Shown here piece by piece: positions 1 through 13,629 of a stretch of DNA of 64,000 nucleotides. The notes beneath the pieces were generated by a model that was not told the origin of the DNA, did not search any database, and saw nothing but the letters and a program-made list of their open reading frames with translations. A program made the position numbers and the translations under genes. This DNA comes from Chiridota heheva (lineage: Eukaryota; Echinodermata; Holothuroidea; Apodida; Chiridotidae): contig JAIGNY010002165.1 of assembly GCA_020152595.1 (NCBI GenBank), positions 609,501-673,500 of the forward strand, given 5' to 3'. Each line of letters opens with the position of its first letter. The first letter of the stretch is position 1.

Positions 1-1894
1 AAGACTATAAAGAGTAGGCAGTGCTAGTTTATTGTCCCAAGTGAAACGTATGTTATCACTCGGAAATCAGAAACAACACATTTGAAGAAAGCGCCCATTA
101 AAACGTGGACGGGATGAAACTGCCAGTGTCATTTTCCATCCCGTTCGAAGGACAGTCTCTCAACGAGTTGAAAATTATTCGGCCACACAGGTAGTTGAGA
201 CAACTCAACAAAAAATGCTGCAATCTTATAAAAGCTTCATATACGAACATCAAGGAGTTCTTACTTATAAATTATACCCTGGAAACTGGTTTAATTATTT
301 CATTTGGTGCAGAAATCGTAAAAAAAGCACCATTGTCAGCAGCGTAAGTCTGAGTGACTTATAAAATCTTGTCGACCCATTAGCGTAACATGCTTCCCTT
401 TCGATAAACATTATTGCGGTTAACGTCATTTCCATTCATTAGTGCAATATACGCGTAAGGACTCAGGAGTTATGCACCATCGAGCATACTTACGTAAAGC
501 AAACACATGCAACTTTGAATATGACTCAATAAAATTAAACATTGGTTACTTATGAATATACAAGAAATACACTTTACAAGTTTCTTTATGCCTAAAACTC
601 CACAGCACATACTGATGTTATTTAGATAAAAAAACTCCCCTCGTTTTGCCGTTATACGGGAAGGAAGTTTTATTGTTGGGATGCTGCTCTTGATATTTCT
701 TAACTTCGAAATGAATTTACGTGGAAATACGAAATATAGCGTCAATTTCGATGTTCAAAGGTTGAATTTTCTAACAATTTGTTGAATTAAAACAAAATTC
801 ACATATTTCACACCTTTAGAGTGCAAATTATGTTTAAACGCGAAGTGGAAAAATTTGGAAATAAACTGGAAATTGCAAACCGCCACATGCGGTTACTGAA
901 ATGCCACAGGCACAGAAAATCAGGATGGACTTCTGTTCAAGGGGCGAGTTCTGTAATGAGCAATCAGTGAACGTCAGCCAACAAGAAAAAAAGAAAAGTA
1001 AAAGGCTTTAAACGGGGGTATATGACGAATAATTCAACCCTCCTCCATCTAATTTCAAGTTCATTTCCCCATGGGCACCATATAAATCAGGTCCCGGAGA
1101 TGTTGCTTCTCTGCATGCTATGCGTCAAGGCTGCCATTCTAAATTTTGTGTTTCTCCTACCACGCATGCGCATTTCCCCTACACTCTCTACACTCTTCGG
1201 TGCATTTTCCTACATTTTTTTTTTTTTCACTTACAGAAATTAGGTTTTCTCCTACATACTAATAATTTTATTCCCTTCGAAAGAAATGGAAGAAGTGATG
1301 ATTGGCTGACGTGTTGCCGAAGTGGTCACATAAGAATTGGACGAGCCATTCGAGGGGAATAAAATGATGACAAAACAAAAATGTAGGTTGTGTACATTAT
1401 ATTACGAAGAGTGAGTTCTGCCAGTCTCATAAAAACAAAAAAACTTCAATGCATATACAAAGCTCTAAAAACTATAATGTACATGGATTACAACAGTTAA
1501 GATAACAACTTTGAAATTTGAGAAAAGCTAGATGCAGGACAACACGACACCTTTCCAGCTTTTCTCATCATCAATACTTGGAACAGTTTAAATGATCATG
1601 TTGTTAGTACCCCACCAATAGCAGTTTAAAGTCAAGGCTAAATGTGTTTTGGACTAATCACTCGTTAAAGTTCAACCCTGACTGCCTGTACAGTAACTGC
1701 TCAGTGGCTCTTGCCCTCTGCATGTTTGAAGTGTTCGAAAAATCTGTCTGCAAGACTGCAAGCCATGATCTGCAGAAGGAAGGCAACAAAGTCTACATGA
1801 CTTTCTTACCTTGGTAAGAAACGAGCCAAAATTCCACCCAAAATGATAAGTATAAAAGCTGTTCAAATAGATGCCTGGGAATGCTCCGCATACC
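1..1894. other. no gene seen
   Basis: AT-rich sequence with only short, random-looking open frames. No protein family, RNA gene or repeat boundary recognised. Homopolymer A and T runs near 985 and 1216. Confidence 0.5.
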
Positions 1895-2130
1895 CACGTA
1901 TTTCATATATGAAATGCTATATTCACATATGCAATTGATTTCTCACATATGAAGCAAAAGCATTTTATATATGTAAAAATAAGTTTCAGCTATAAAATAA
2001 AATTCACATATGAAATACGTGTGAAATTTCAATTTTTACATGTCAAATACCCCAAATCACACATATTTCATTTATAAAATGCAAGTTTTCTCATAAGCAT
2101 TTGATATATGAAATACGTGTGAATTTTTTG
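1895..2130. repeat. cluster of CACATATGAAAT-type palindromic words
   Basis: Irregularly spaced copies of CATATATGAAAT, CACATATG and GAAATACGTGTGAA, in both orientations, over about 230 bp. They are too irregular to be a satellite. From 2131 to 2390 follow an (AAT)n microsatellite near 2200 and plain AT-rich DNA. Confidence 0.6.
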
Positions 2131-2390
2131 TCAAGTTAAAATATATTAAGGCCGGGAAAAAGGAAGAAAAATAAAAAGTATTATATGGACTTCGTGATAA
2201 TAATAATAATAATCATATACAATAATGATAAGCTCAACAAAGCTTCACGGGCTAGTCTGTACTTATTAAACTTCAACTACATTACATATAAAGCTTGAGA
2301 AGAGAAGCAATCTCGACTCGATTGGGGACTTGATCCCCAAGCAGTGGGGAAAAAAGCAAGTTATTCCTATTTTCAAAGCCAGTCACAAGC

Positions 2391-3036
2391 CATGAGCCCC
2401 TTTGAAGTCTAGAGACGTAAACTTAGTCAAATTCCCCTGCAGCCTCAGCTATGCCCACTCCCTTCCTTGCGTTGGCATGCAGGTGGCTTAGCCTTGGGTT
2501 GATGTCAAAATTCAATGTGAATGTGAAAAAATTGTGAAAAGCAAAAAATGAAAATACCTACCTCTAGTGACATTTGCAGACCGAGGCTTTAAGGTTCTTT
2601 TAGTCATTTTGCATAGGTTTCCAACCACAATTAGCAAAATTAGTATAATTTCATGGGTAAACCAACCACATTTACTCAAAGTTGCAAATTTTCTTGATTA
2701 AATGGTTCACAAAAGTAGGGGCGGAGGGGTGTTTACCCCAACTTTGAAGGGGGGCTGTCCCTTTTCTTCTCTGCCTATCATGCATTATCTGTAAAAATAT
2801 ATATTTCTTACCGTTTATCTGTCCTTTCTGCGCAAGTAAAAAAGTTGTATTTTCTTTGGGACACTTTTTGACATGGGGTTAACAAGACTTTGCTGGTTTT
2901 ATGTGTCTCTACCTCCTTGGTGTATTTACACTCTGTTTACACCTCTACAACCATAACCTGTTCTACAAAAGCCGATCACTGAAGTCAAATCTTACTGTAG
3001 ACTCCGGGGGCGCGCGTCGCGGAATCTGCAGGGATC
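2391..3036. repeat. repeat A, copy 1
   Basis: About 645 bp, starting at AAGCCATGAGCCCCTTTG and ending near GGGGCGCGCGTCGCGG. It is highly similar to 4432-5105 in the same orientation. No open frame or terminal inverted repeat. Together with copy 2 it directly flanks repeat B. Confidence 0.85.
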
Positions 3037-3040
3037 ACAG

Positions 3041-4431
3041 ATAAACACCTGAGTAGGGCACTACTTGCAAGTTGCAGGCAATACTTTTATACTGATTGAG
3101 ACAACGCATAATCACGTTGAAAACCACTCAGACCACAAATAAGATAATCATGAAATAAAAACCCTTCTCAAAACTGACAAAGGTACTTCGGTTTTTACGA
3201 GCTATGAATATGAATGATTTTGATTTCATTAGCGTCTTGAAACATTAAAGTATCTTTCAAACTAAGTTAGAAAAGAAATAACTGACATTTTGTGCGTAAA
3301 AAAAATGAATTACGGAAGAAATGACATTTCGATTACTTCGCAAATCCCTTACTTTAGGAAACGCGTACACAATTAGTACGCACATCACCCGAGAGCGTTG
3401 GCACTGCTATTTTGAAAATGTTTGCCAGTAAATGCGTGCAGTGTTCGATTTAATGCTATACGCACATTGACTTCACCGTGTTGGACAACTTATAAACTAA
3501 TTAGATACATCCATACAACTGTACAAGGCGCTGTTTGAAACTAAGTCCTGTACATCTGTAGGCCTAGCAAAGGTGCTACAAAAAACAACTTTTCACAGTT
3601 TTCTTTATTAAATTCATGCACAAAACGTAAGTGAACGTCTCAATATAGTATCATTGCATATATCTATTTATTTTGTATTATGCATTTGTCAATTTTGTGA
3701 CTCACCCCTACACCCCGGAAAGGGTGCGTCATTGCACATTTTGCATTGTGCAAAACGCTATTTTGACGCACCCTCCTGTACAAAACATAAAAATGACCCA
3801 CACTACCGTCATAACACTGACGGACAATGTGTTTTTTGACGCACATGAGAGTAAAAAAAATGACGGAAAATACATACAAATTGACGCACATATTGACTCA
3901 CCTCTGAAAAAGTAAAACAATTATAAGCCGAAAGTCCGACATTCACTGTACAATCGTTTGCACTTGTTTACTATAAACCGTTGCGCAAAAAAATGCTGCA
4001 CAGTGCATCAGTGCTTCAACAAATCCATACAGTACTGTTCCATCTCAGTTGACTATTGAATTGGACCATGCACGTCCATTTTAATAAGTCGGAAATGAGT
4101 TCCCAAATGCATCTCTTGTCGGATTTGCGTCCTCCTTAATAATGCCGATTTTTTATTGCACAAGTTTGTAATTGTAGAGGAATGAGTTGCAAATACGTCG
4201 GATTTGCATCTGCCATTGTCTAAAAAATTAATACAAGTTAACAAGAGCCCCATTCAACTTGAGAGTTAATCTTCATCTTCATTGTTGAATAAAATCGGAA
4301 TTGTTCAGAGTCTTGTTATCAGGATTTTTAAAATACGAGTAACGATTATAACATCAATAGTTGGCATTAAATAGCAAGTTTTAATACTAAAAAAACAAGT
4401 TTCATATACGCTTAGACATATCGTAGTACAA
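3041..4431. repeat. repeat B, copy 1
   Basis: About 1.39 kb from GATAAACACCTGAGTAGGGC to ATATCGTAGTACAA. A second copy lies at 9055-10170; it lacks the part equivalent to about 3787-4067. Contains a nested hairpin at 3721-3774 (arms AGGGTGCGTCA and TGACGCACCCT). No coding potential recognised. Confidence 0.85.
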
Positions 4432-5112
4432 GCCATGAGCCCCTTTGTCAGTTTGTAGTCTAGAGACGTATACTCAGTCAAATTCTCCTGCAGCCTCAGC
4501 ATACTGCCCACTCCCTTCCTTGCGTTGGCATGCAGGTGGCTTAGCCTTGGGTTGATGTCAAAATTCAAAGTGAATGTGAAAAAATTGTGAAAAGCAAAAA
4601 ATAAAAATACCTACCTCTTGTGACATTTGCAGACCGAGGCTTTAAGGTTTTTTAGTCATTTTGCATAGGTTTCCAACCACAATTAGTATAGGTTTCCAAC
4701 CACAATTAGCAGATTAGTGTCATTTCATGGGTAAACCAACCACATTTACTCAAAGTTGCAATTTTTTTGATTAAATGATTCACAAAAGTAGGGGCGAAGG
4801 GTGTTTACCCCAACTTTGAGAGGGGTCCCTGTCCCTTTTCCCCTATGCCTATCATGCATTCTATGTGAAAGTATCTATTTCTTCAAGTTACCGTTTATCT
4901 GTCCTTTCTGCGCAAGTAAAAGAGTGATATTTTCTTTGGGACACTTTTTGGCATGGGGTTAACAAGAGTTTGCTGGTTGCACGTGTCTCTACCTTCTTGG
5001 TGTATCTACACTCTGTTTACACCTCTACAACCATAATCTGTTCTACGAAAGCCGATCACTGAAGTCTATTCTTACAGTAGACTTTAGGGGCGCGCGTCGC
5101 GGGATCTGCGTG
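4432..5112. repeat. repeat A, copy 2
   Basis: Direct copy of 2391-3036, beginning exactly where repeat B ends. It differs by small indels, including a local duplication of ATAGGTTTCCAACCACAATTAG (4665-4706). Confidence 0.85.
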
Positions 5113-6190
5113 GAATATATTCTGAGAATGTACACTAAGCTTCATATTTAGCAAGAAATATAGAAGTGCGGGATACAAGATTTCCTTGAAATTCTAATAA
5201 CTTTGGTTTACGACTATGACTTCATACTTTAAATGTCATGATGAAATTTTTGTTCTAAAAAGTTTGCAAGACGTTTTTTTAGATCATGGAGCTATTAATA
5301 GTAGCATAATCAGATCAAATGACTGAACTGTCTATGACTGCACACAGTTGATTAAACTCCTGAATGACTGTTTATTTACCATGCCTGAATGCACAAAGCA
5401 GTTGCATCAAGAATTGCTTCTTGGTATTAGCACTGATCTAGTCTCACCATGGAGCTATTAAGTGTTAACATGGTCTCACAAGGTCAGGGATGTTTGTAAA
5501 TTTGATATCTCTCTGAAAACAATGTGGTCTTTAAATTGGTTAGATACTGTGTGTTAGAAACAAAGGCCATATAGGAATTTCTGCAATATACAGGTTTATG
5601 CAGGAAATTGTACAGTAGCAAAGAAAGTTCTCTGTATGTCAAGAAAAGGCTGTTTTGCCAAGTTTCTTTTTATTTACTTAACACTGAAAATAGTGTTAGA
5701 TAAAGGAATGAGTTTTGAAAGAAGAATAATAAAAATTATTAAATATCTATTGCTCTGAAACCATTAATCAATTGATAAATCATGGCAATTAAATTCTTTT
5801 GTTTCTATTTGTAAGAACAAATTTTATGTAAAATATCGATAACAGATTAAGATATTTCTTATCATTTAATACAAATCTTTAAAATTATTCATGCTAGAAT
5901 TATTGTTCACGTACCGTAATTCTAAAAGCAATAATTTTAAGACTTCTTTAATTCTTCATGTGTTCTTTTTTACCTTTTTCATGATTACTACCCAATTGTA
6001 GTCAATCTCAAGTCTTTTCTTCTTAGAAATTTAGCACGTTAGACAGCAGTGCCACTAAAGGTCCTTATAGCGAGAGCTAATTTCCCAAGCTAGGGCCTAC
6101 TCCAGAGTTTGGCCAGAGTTTTGTCTGAAAATGTACTCCCCATGTCAGAAAAAATTATTTGAGAATTTTTTTAGCCCAAGTTAGTTTTTG
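5113..6190. other. no gene seen
   Basis: AT-rich sequence without recognised coding, RNA or repeat structure. Confidence 0.5.
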
Positions 6191-6194
6191 CCGC

Positions 6195-6600
6195 CTCTGC
6201 CCCCACCCCACCCACCAAAATATTTAGAGTTACCCAATTCCGACTTTTTCCTCAAAATATCCAACTCTTTAATTTCTTGCTCAATATATCCAACTTTTTC
6301 CTCGAAATTTCCAATGTTTTTCCTCAATATATCTGACCTGTTCCTCGAATGTCTGAAGACTTTTTTAAATATCCGACTTATCTTAAAAATCTCTGATTAG
6401 TACAATATATATCCGATCTTACTTTAAATTTCCACGGTTTTTGCTCAATATCTGAAGAATTTTTCAAAATATTCGACTTATCAACATAATCTCTTAATTT
6501 TTTGCACAATATATATCTGACTTTTACTTTAAAATTTCCAAGGTTTTTCCTCAAAATATATGGCTTTTTCCTCAAAATGGCAGAAGCTTTTCCTTCATTC
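6195..6600. repeat. degenerate tandem repeat, about 30-40 bp
   Basis: Drifted copies of a unit like AAAATATCCGACTTTTTCCTC follow one another. The same kind of decayed T-rich phrase repeat occurs at 34850-35050. Small open frames here are by-products. Confidence 0.6.
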
Positions 6601-9054
6601 ACGATATAGTCAATGTTATATGACAGCATAAGGACTCCTGGTTCCAGGCCAGTAGGGAAGGGGTATGACGGGGTGCTGTACCCCCACTTTCTGTTAGCCC
6701 ATCTGTTGAATTGTTTTCAAAATCTGTACAAATTTGTGTTTAGAAATTTTTATATTTTGGACTTGATCAGGGTCTGTTTCTAATTTTGACACCAGCAAAA
6801 TGGATTTAGATATTTGTACAATTTTAGAAAGTCAAATTTTATTTTAGTGCAATTTTTTACATTTAATATACAGGTATGTGTGAATGATAATTGTAGGCTA
6901 TAGTGGCAAAATTCTACCTCTAATTCGGGGATGGATTCAGTTCGGTTTCAAAATTCTGAAGGGAAATCCAACTAAAAATATCAACCACCGAAATGAACAC
7001 ATTACTTTGAGCAGTCATTTGGATTATGTTCGTAATTATATGGTTAATTATCATTATCATTTTTAAGTCAGTTGGGGCCATTTAAAGCATGGAATCATTA
7101 GCGCTTCCAGGGATAGTACACCCATAGACCCCTAACCACAGAACCATGCAAGGTTGTCTGCTATACGTTTTTTTTTTTTTTTCATTGAAAAGTTTTCCAT
7201 TGCCATTGCGGGCCATCAAAAACGGAATTTTTAGACCTCCTCCTTTGCGTCCCTAACAGGCTTTGTCTCTTGACTCTTGGACCACACTACTCTCATGCCC
7301 TAGTTCCCCCACCCCCACCTTGAAAGGTCAGCGCCTAACTTTTCAGATACCTCCCCATACATAATTAATTTTAAATTGGGAAATTTTGAGCCCTTCCCGC
7401 CCCGTACTGAGAGCCCTGCCTCACTTTCTACTTCATTATTTTTACATAGCAAAAAAATGCACCCCCACCCACTAAACAATTTCTGAAACAAATTTCAAGT
7501 CAATTTTGGCGTTCTGGCAAGTACATAAGTGAGTTATCACTGACGATGCAAAAAACTAACATAAGTGCCTGTCCTAAGATGCGTAGAACTTGTAGATACC
7601 AAATTTCTCACAAGTTGTCATGTGTAGAAGGGTAGTCCACATATTCCTTATGGTTATTCAACAATCAAGACCTTCAAATAAAAATGTAATCTTATCTAAA
7701 AAACATTATAAAAAAAATGCAGAAAGACACACACAAAATCAACTGGCATTTATGGCCTAAGCTGTTGCCATACTAAATCAATGCAAAAATCAGCCTAACG
7801 AGTAGAACACAATTTCTCCGGAATCGGAAGAAGTTCTATCCCCAAAACCTTGAATAATTAAAAAAAATATTAAGGTCCTTATCTAAACTTAACTGTTCAA
7901 CTTAATAAATTCCTAAGGTCACCCGATGGTGGTCAAAATTGGTTGAAATTTAAGCCCACATGTCTGTTCACTTGTCCGTGAATTTTAAGTAAACATGTAT
8001 ACTGTGGTCTGCACAGTGGCTGCAGTCACTACACTAGCTTCCCAATATGTAACAAACAAACTGAAATGGTGCATTAACTACGGAGATGTGCAAACATGGA
8101 CAGTAAATAACCACAAGATTTATTTTCGTCAGCATTCACAGATAGCCGTATCGGGTGTTGAAGTTTTGTCTGGATGTAATGAAAGAACCTTTTGTGTTTG
8201 AGTAAACATGAGGCTGCCCTCAACACGATATCGGGTTGGATTTTTTGCAAACTTTTTAATGTATAAGTCACAGCATGTATTAATCGTTGGGAAATTTGAT
8301 ATTTATATTGACGTTCTTTTCTGTATATCTAGCATATATAAAATATAAAAATAACATTAGTTTCAATCGATTTTGTTGAAAATTTGTGAATCCCCCTAGT
8401 CCTCCCAGGCTACAGTATTGCCGTTTTCCCCGTAGGTGCCTCCACCCCTCTACAATTGACAAAAATCTCCTATCGTAGGGAATTCCCCCTACGAGTGGCA
8501 GCCTTGTATGCGTATCTTTAATTTGATTGAAGTCGTAGATATTTGTGTTTGCTTATAATGAGCAAGCATTTACTATTTCGAAACCTGGATTTCGGAAATT
8601 CCCTTTTTTTTTCTCCATCTTTCACACGAAATGTGTCGAAATGTCAATTACATGTGTGTAGTGCGGTGCAGTGCTAGTGCACATATCTATGCATTTTCAA
8701 GGCATAGGCCTATGTGGGTCAACGCTTTGCGCTTGCTGACTATCAACACGCAACACGTCAGACTCAGAAGTTGCGGAAACTTTTAACTTCAAGTTCAAAT
8801 TCAAAGATTTTCTATTTTCAAAATTATATCAAGACAAGACTTTTACTATCACAATTTTAATGAAATGTGGAAAAAACGGTATGTAACGTTAATGATGATG
8901 TTAATAACAAGTTTAGTAAATTCGATGACATTGTTTACCGATTAACCTAGGAAGTTAGTGTTGCTGTGTTAGGCTGGTTACGTTATGACTTCATAACTAA
9001 CATATGTAACGTTAGGCCTAGCCTGTACTAGTTTAGTAGTAGTTCGTGAGATAA
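6601..9054. other. no gene seen
   Basis: Mixed AT-rich DNA with poly-T and short C-rich patches (7300-7480, 8390-8500) that may be transposon remnants. Short frames have no recognised family. An echinoderm-like TAGGCCTA phrase density is seen around 8700 and 9010-9030. Confidence 0.45.
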
Positions 9055-10170
9055 ACACATCAGTAGGGCACTACTTACAAGTTGCAGGCAATACTTTTAT
9101 ACTGATTGAGACAACGCATAATACACTCATAACGTTGCAAATCACTCAGACAACAAATAATATAATCATGAAATAAAAACCCTTCTCAAAACTGACAAAA
9201 GTACTTCGGCTAGTACCAGCTATGAATATAAATGATTTTGATTTTATTAGCATCTTGAAACATTAAAGTATCTTTCAAACTACGTTACAAATGAAATAAT
9301 TAACATTTTGTACGTAAAAAACCTAAAATACGGAAGAAATTACATTTTGATTACTTCGCAAATCCCTTACTTACTAGTAAACGTGTACACAATTAGTATG
9401 CATATCACCCGAGAGCGTTGGCACTACTATTTTGAAAATGTTTGCCAGTAAATGCGTGCAGTGTTCGAGTTTTAATGCTCTACGCACATTGACTTCACCG
9501 TAGCTCTATTGTTGGACAACTTATCAACTAATTAGATACATCCATACAAGGCGCTGTTTGAAACTAAGTCACTGTACATCTGTAGGCCTAGCGAAGGTGC
9601 TACAAAAAGCAACTTTTCACAGTTTTCTTTATCAAATTCATGCACAAAACATAAGTGAACGTCTCAATATAGTATCATTGCATATATCTATTTATTTTGT
9701 ATTATGCATTTGTCAATTGTATGACTCACCCCTACACCCCGGACAGGGTGCATCATTGCACATTTTGCATTGCACAAAAGCTATTTTGATGCACCCCTTC
9801 CTGTACAAAATACGTCCATTTTAATAAGTTGAAAATGAGTCCCCAAATGCATCTCTTGTCGGATTTGTGTCCCCCTTAACAATCCTGATTTTTATTGCAC
9901 AAGTTTGTGATTGTAGGGAAAGAGTTGCAATTACGTCGGATTTGCATCTGCCCTTGTCTAAAAAATTGATACAAGTTAACAAGAGCCCCATTCAACTTGA
10001 GAGTTAATCTTCGTCTTCATTGTTGAATAAAATCGAATTGTTCAGGGTCTTGTCATCAGAAATTTTAAGATACGAGTAACGATTATTACATCAACAGTTG
10101 GCATTAAATATCAAGTTTAAATATTAAAAAAATATGTTTCATATACGCTTAGACATATCGTAGTACAATG
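9055..10170. repeat. repeat B, copy 2
   Basis: Direct copy of 3041-4431 with a deletion of about 280 bp (junction near 9808). Here it is not flanked by repeat A, so B can exist independently. The hairpin at 9745-9797 keeps pairing although the sequence has changed. Confidence 0.85.
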
Positions 10171-11100
10171 TTAATGCTTTGATTTTGCAATGATCCTTCA
10201 TCTAAGAAAACGAGAAAGAAAAAAATCCAAAAGTCCAAAATATCTTTAAAGTCTTTTTCTTTCATATTTTTCACAGTGGGACTATTTCTAGAATCAAAAA
10301 ATTAAGATCAAATAATGTTTTTCATTATTTATTTTTGTGCATGTCATTTCTTATATTACGTGTTTGTTTGATTTTTAATGGATTAATGACCCGTTAAAGT
10401 GTTGAATGTTTCATTCAAAGTCAGAAATGTTAATCTTTGGTTCATTTTTAGCCTTACATATTTGTGCTGAATTTTTCAGGAACAGGAACAAAATTTTATT
10501 CCATATATAGTCCAAAAGACCTCTTAAATCCTTCAAAAATAATGATAAATATCAATAATATCAATCGTGAAATTCCCACAGATAATGGTCCAAACTTCTC
10601 AAAATTGTTCCTATAAAAAAAGAAAAAATCTATAGACAAATCCTTGTGAAAACATCTCTCTCCCCTTTTGTTTCATTAGGTAGCTAGATTTGTTGATGAA
10701 AAACTGAAGATTTTGAAGTAATTCAGCTAATAAGATCAACTGGTAATTACTGTAGTACCAGAGGAAGGTTGAATGGAAATAACAAGTTTGATTGTCAACT
10801 TTCTCAATCCATTAGCATTCCTGCAAACTTTGCCACACAGACACAGTCTGAAAACAACTTTCTGTTATCTTCCAGAACATAAAAGAAACATTTTCAAAAC
10901 AAATCCTGGTTTTATTGTGACCCCAGTACCCATTGTTCCAAGGCCATGTTGAAAGATATCATATTTCATTGACACTTTAATGTGAACACTCCAAAACTCA
11001 ATTCTTCTGGGTGATGGCCATAATTAATATCAAGGCTTTTTTGTTGAAAGATTATGGAAACATTTAAGTAAAACCATAATAAAAGACAAATTTCAAGAAG
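10171..11100. other. no gene seen
   Basis: AT-rich sequence without recognised features. Confidence 0.5.
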
Positions 11101-11119
11101 GGAGGGGATGGAGACACCT

Positions 11120-11550
11120 AGCATATTCTAAAATGTCCCTTCAAACATGCAAAAGAAGAGATCTGACCTGAGGGCTTCCCCCCCCCACCTATTTTCTCAC
11201 CCACCCACCCACCCACCCTACCAAACCTTGTTGCTATTGGGGTTTTTTTTTTTGAAATAAAAAGAAATATAAAAAAACATGGGGAGGGGAAAGACCATCG
11301 ACCAAATTATACATATGTATGTAAAGGAATATATGCCCCAGCCAATTAAGTAAAGTATGATATTCTGAAATGTCCCTTCAAGCATGGGGAATCACATCAT
11401 AGAACAACCCCACCCCTCCCCCCACCTTCCTACCCCAACTCTTCTTGCTGAAGTATTGATACTTCAATTTTGTAGATAAATTTGAGAAAGTAGAGAGGGG
11501 GAAAGACCATCTACCAATTATGCTGTTATACCCCTTTAAAGGTGTCAGTC
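11120..11550. repeat. two-copy tandem duplication, about 220 bp
   Basis: Both halves contain ATTCT(A/G)AAATGTCCCTTCAA, a C-rich CCACCC stretch, then GGGGAAAGACCATC. The halves start near 11128 and 11360. The simple CCCACCCACCC run near 11190 is inside the first. Confidence 0.7.
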
Positions 11551-12160
11551 TTAATTAAGTCAACTCCCTAGGGCCAAGTCTAGGGGATCTGGCACCATTT
11601 TGCGTAAATAAGACTGTCAAGGATGCAGGAATGAGTTAATGTAATTGATGGCTTCTTACAACCCTGCCATTTTGTTTTGTGGTATGTGTTTAATAAAAGA
11701 GTTTATTCATAAGTTGAAATTTTGTTTGCGTTTTGAAATATTTTTTTGTAAGTAGGTCATTCGGCACTTTATAAAAGAATTATGGACATTTCACATGATT
11801 GCAGAGATATAAAAAATATCATGGTCTAAATATCGGGAGTAATGTAAGCAGGGATATGTTACATTTGCTCTGGTCCCTCAATCCCCAGGCACTTCCTGCC
11901 ACAGAGTTACTTTGGTTTAGTGTGAAGGGGTGGTGGGGACTCGCATTCCTATACAGGTTAAAAAGTTACAACTTTGTTTTGGGTTGATAACCAAATTACA
12001 ATTAGGAATCCCATAAATATGTTATGATTGGAACAATTAGGTTAAGGAGTTACAGCATTAAAAAGAATTTAGGTGATACATGGAGAAGACATATTATTCA
12101 TCCTTATATGGCGATATGGTATTGTGCTCACTTTTGTGAGTCAGTGGATGGGTGGGTGTA
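11551..12160. other. no gene seen
   Basis: Unremarkable AT-rich DNA leading into the tandem repeat at 12165. Confidence 0.45.
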
Positions 12161-12164
12161 CCAA

Positions 12165-12720
12165 ATATTGTGTCGTGTGTACAGAGAAAAGCGTACAAGC
12201 TATCAACTTGTAATGGTGGGAGGGTGTAAGGTAATGTGAACAATATGTTCCGACAAATTGGGTCATATACCCAAAAGGTCAAATAAGTTATTTAAAATAT
12301 CAAATTATGTGTCGCGTGTATATAGAAAACCGTACAAGCTATCAAATAAAAACTTGGTGGGTGGGTTTAGTTGATGTGAACTTATGTCGGGAACAAGTTG
12401 GGTCATGTAGCGTAAAGGTCAGAGGTGAATTAATTAATTAAAATACCAAATTTTGTGTTGCGTGTACAGAGAAAACCGTACAAGCTATCAAGCTGAAACT
12501 TGGTGGGAGGGTAAAGTGTGATGTGAACTTTTGTCCAACACAAGTTGGGCCATGTAACTTGAAAGGTCAGAGGTCAAATAATTGATTGAAAATGGTCAAT
12601 TTTGTGTTGTGCTTCCTGGGAAAACCGTAAGTGATATTGGGTTGGTACTTGGTAGGATAATGTAAAGTGATGTAGGGTTGTGTCCTGCAGAAAATGGGAC
12701 AGGTCATTTAAAGGTTAAAG
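12165..12720 (+). repeat. tandem repeat, about 140-147 bp, about four copies
   Basis: Copies of GTGTACAGAGAAAA(G/C)CGTACAAGC begin near 12169, 12309, 12453 and, more diverged, 12602. Each is followed by a TGGTGGGAGGG stretch, GTGAAC, GGGTCAT and AAAGGTCA. It is noncoding. Confidence 0.8.
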
Positions 12721-13404
12721 GTCAATTAATTGATATTAAATTTTACATTTTGTCATGTTTTGTGGAAAAACATTTGATCATATTACAAATTATGTATGTG
12801 GCAGAAGCGATAAGATCATCAACTACATCTTATATATTATTTTGTGGTACAATGAAATGAATTTTCATTTTTGTCATCGCATGTTTACATTTTGTAATAT
12901 GTGTGGATTTTATTAGATTTTCTCTGCTCAACTCAGACTTTTTGAGTAACTGAGTAGTACAATATTTTCTCTTTATGATGACTGTTTCGGTCAAAACTTA
13001 GCACATTTTAGTTTCGAAAACACTTTGCAAAAACCTTCACTGAATCTTACAGACACACACCCATTGAAATATAATTATCTTATCCATTTTGAAACTTAAA
13101 AGATACGAGAAAAACAAGAAGTTGTCTGGTTGTGCATTAATTTTTCTTCTTTCACGGATGAATTCAATCTCTTTGATGAGAAATCATTTGCCTTTTTAAA
13201 ACGTCTGCTGAGGACGCATTTAATTCTCCTTTTGTTATGCGGTTTCTTTAGTTAAAACGGTCCCAATCCAACGAGTTTCAGTCGGAGGATACGCATTTAT
13301 TTGTGCTTTAAATGGTTTTTCCTTCATCACAAATCCTGTAGGAAATGAGTCCCCTTTCCTTTGAAGCATCCGAAATGAGTCTGCTTTTTTTTTCTTTTCT
13401 GAAA
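12721..13404. other. no gene seen
   Basis: AT-rich, no recognised structure. Confidence 0.45.
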
Positions 13405-13629
13405 CCTAAGTGTCATACAATTGACAAGTGCATTAAGTAAAAGTGATCCATGACGATAAAAGGCATTGTCAAAGTTGACCTGCGATCGTCACGGAAAGGC
13501 CTAGTTTTTCTAGCATGTAGTCGATATTCATCTACACTTCTATAAAATAACATAACAAGATGACGGGCTAAGGACGAATCACCCCATAAAAAGCCCAACT
13601 AACACCACTACCACAAAAAAGAAAAAAAA

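Noticed and set aside
3721-3774. microRNA precursor
   Set aside because: The stem is short and nested with a small loop, lies in a repeat, and there is no expression evidence; kept only as a hairpin observation.
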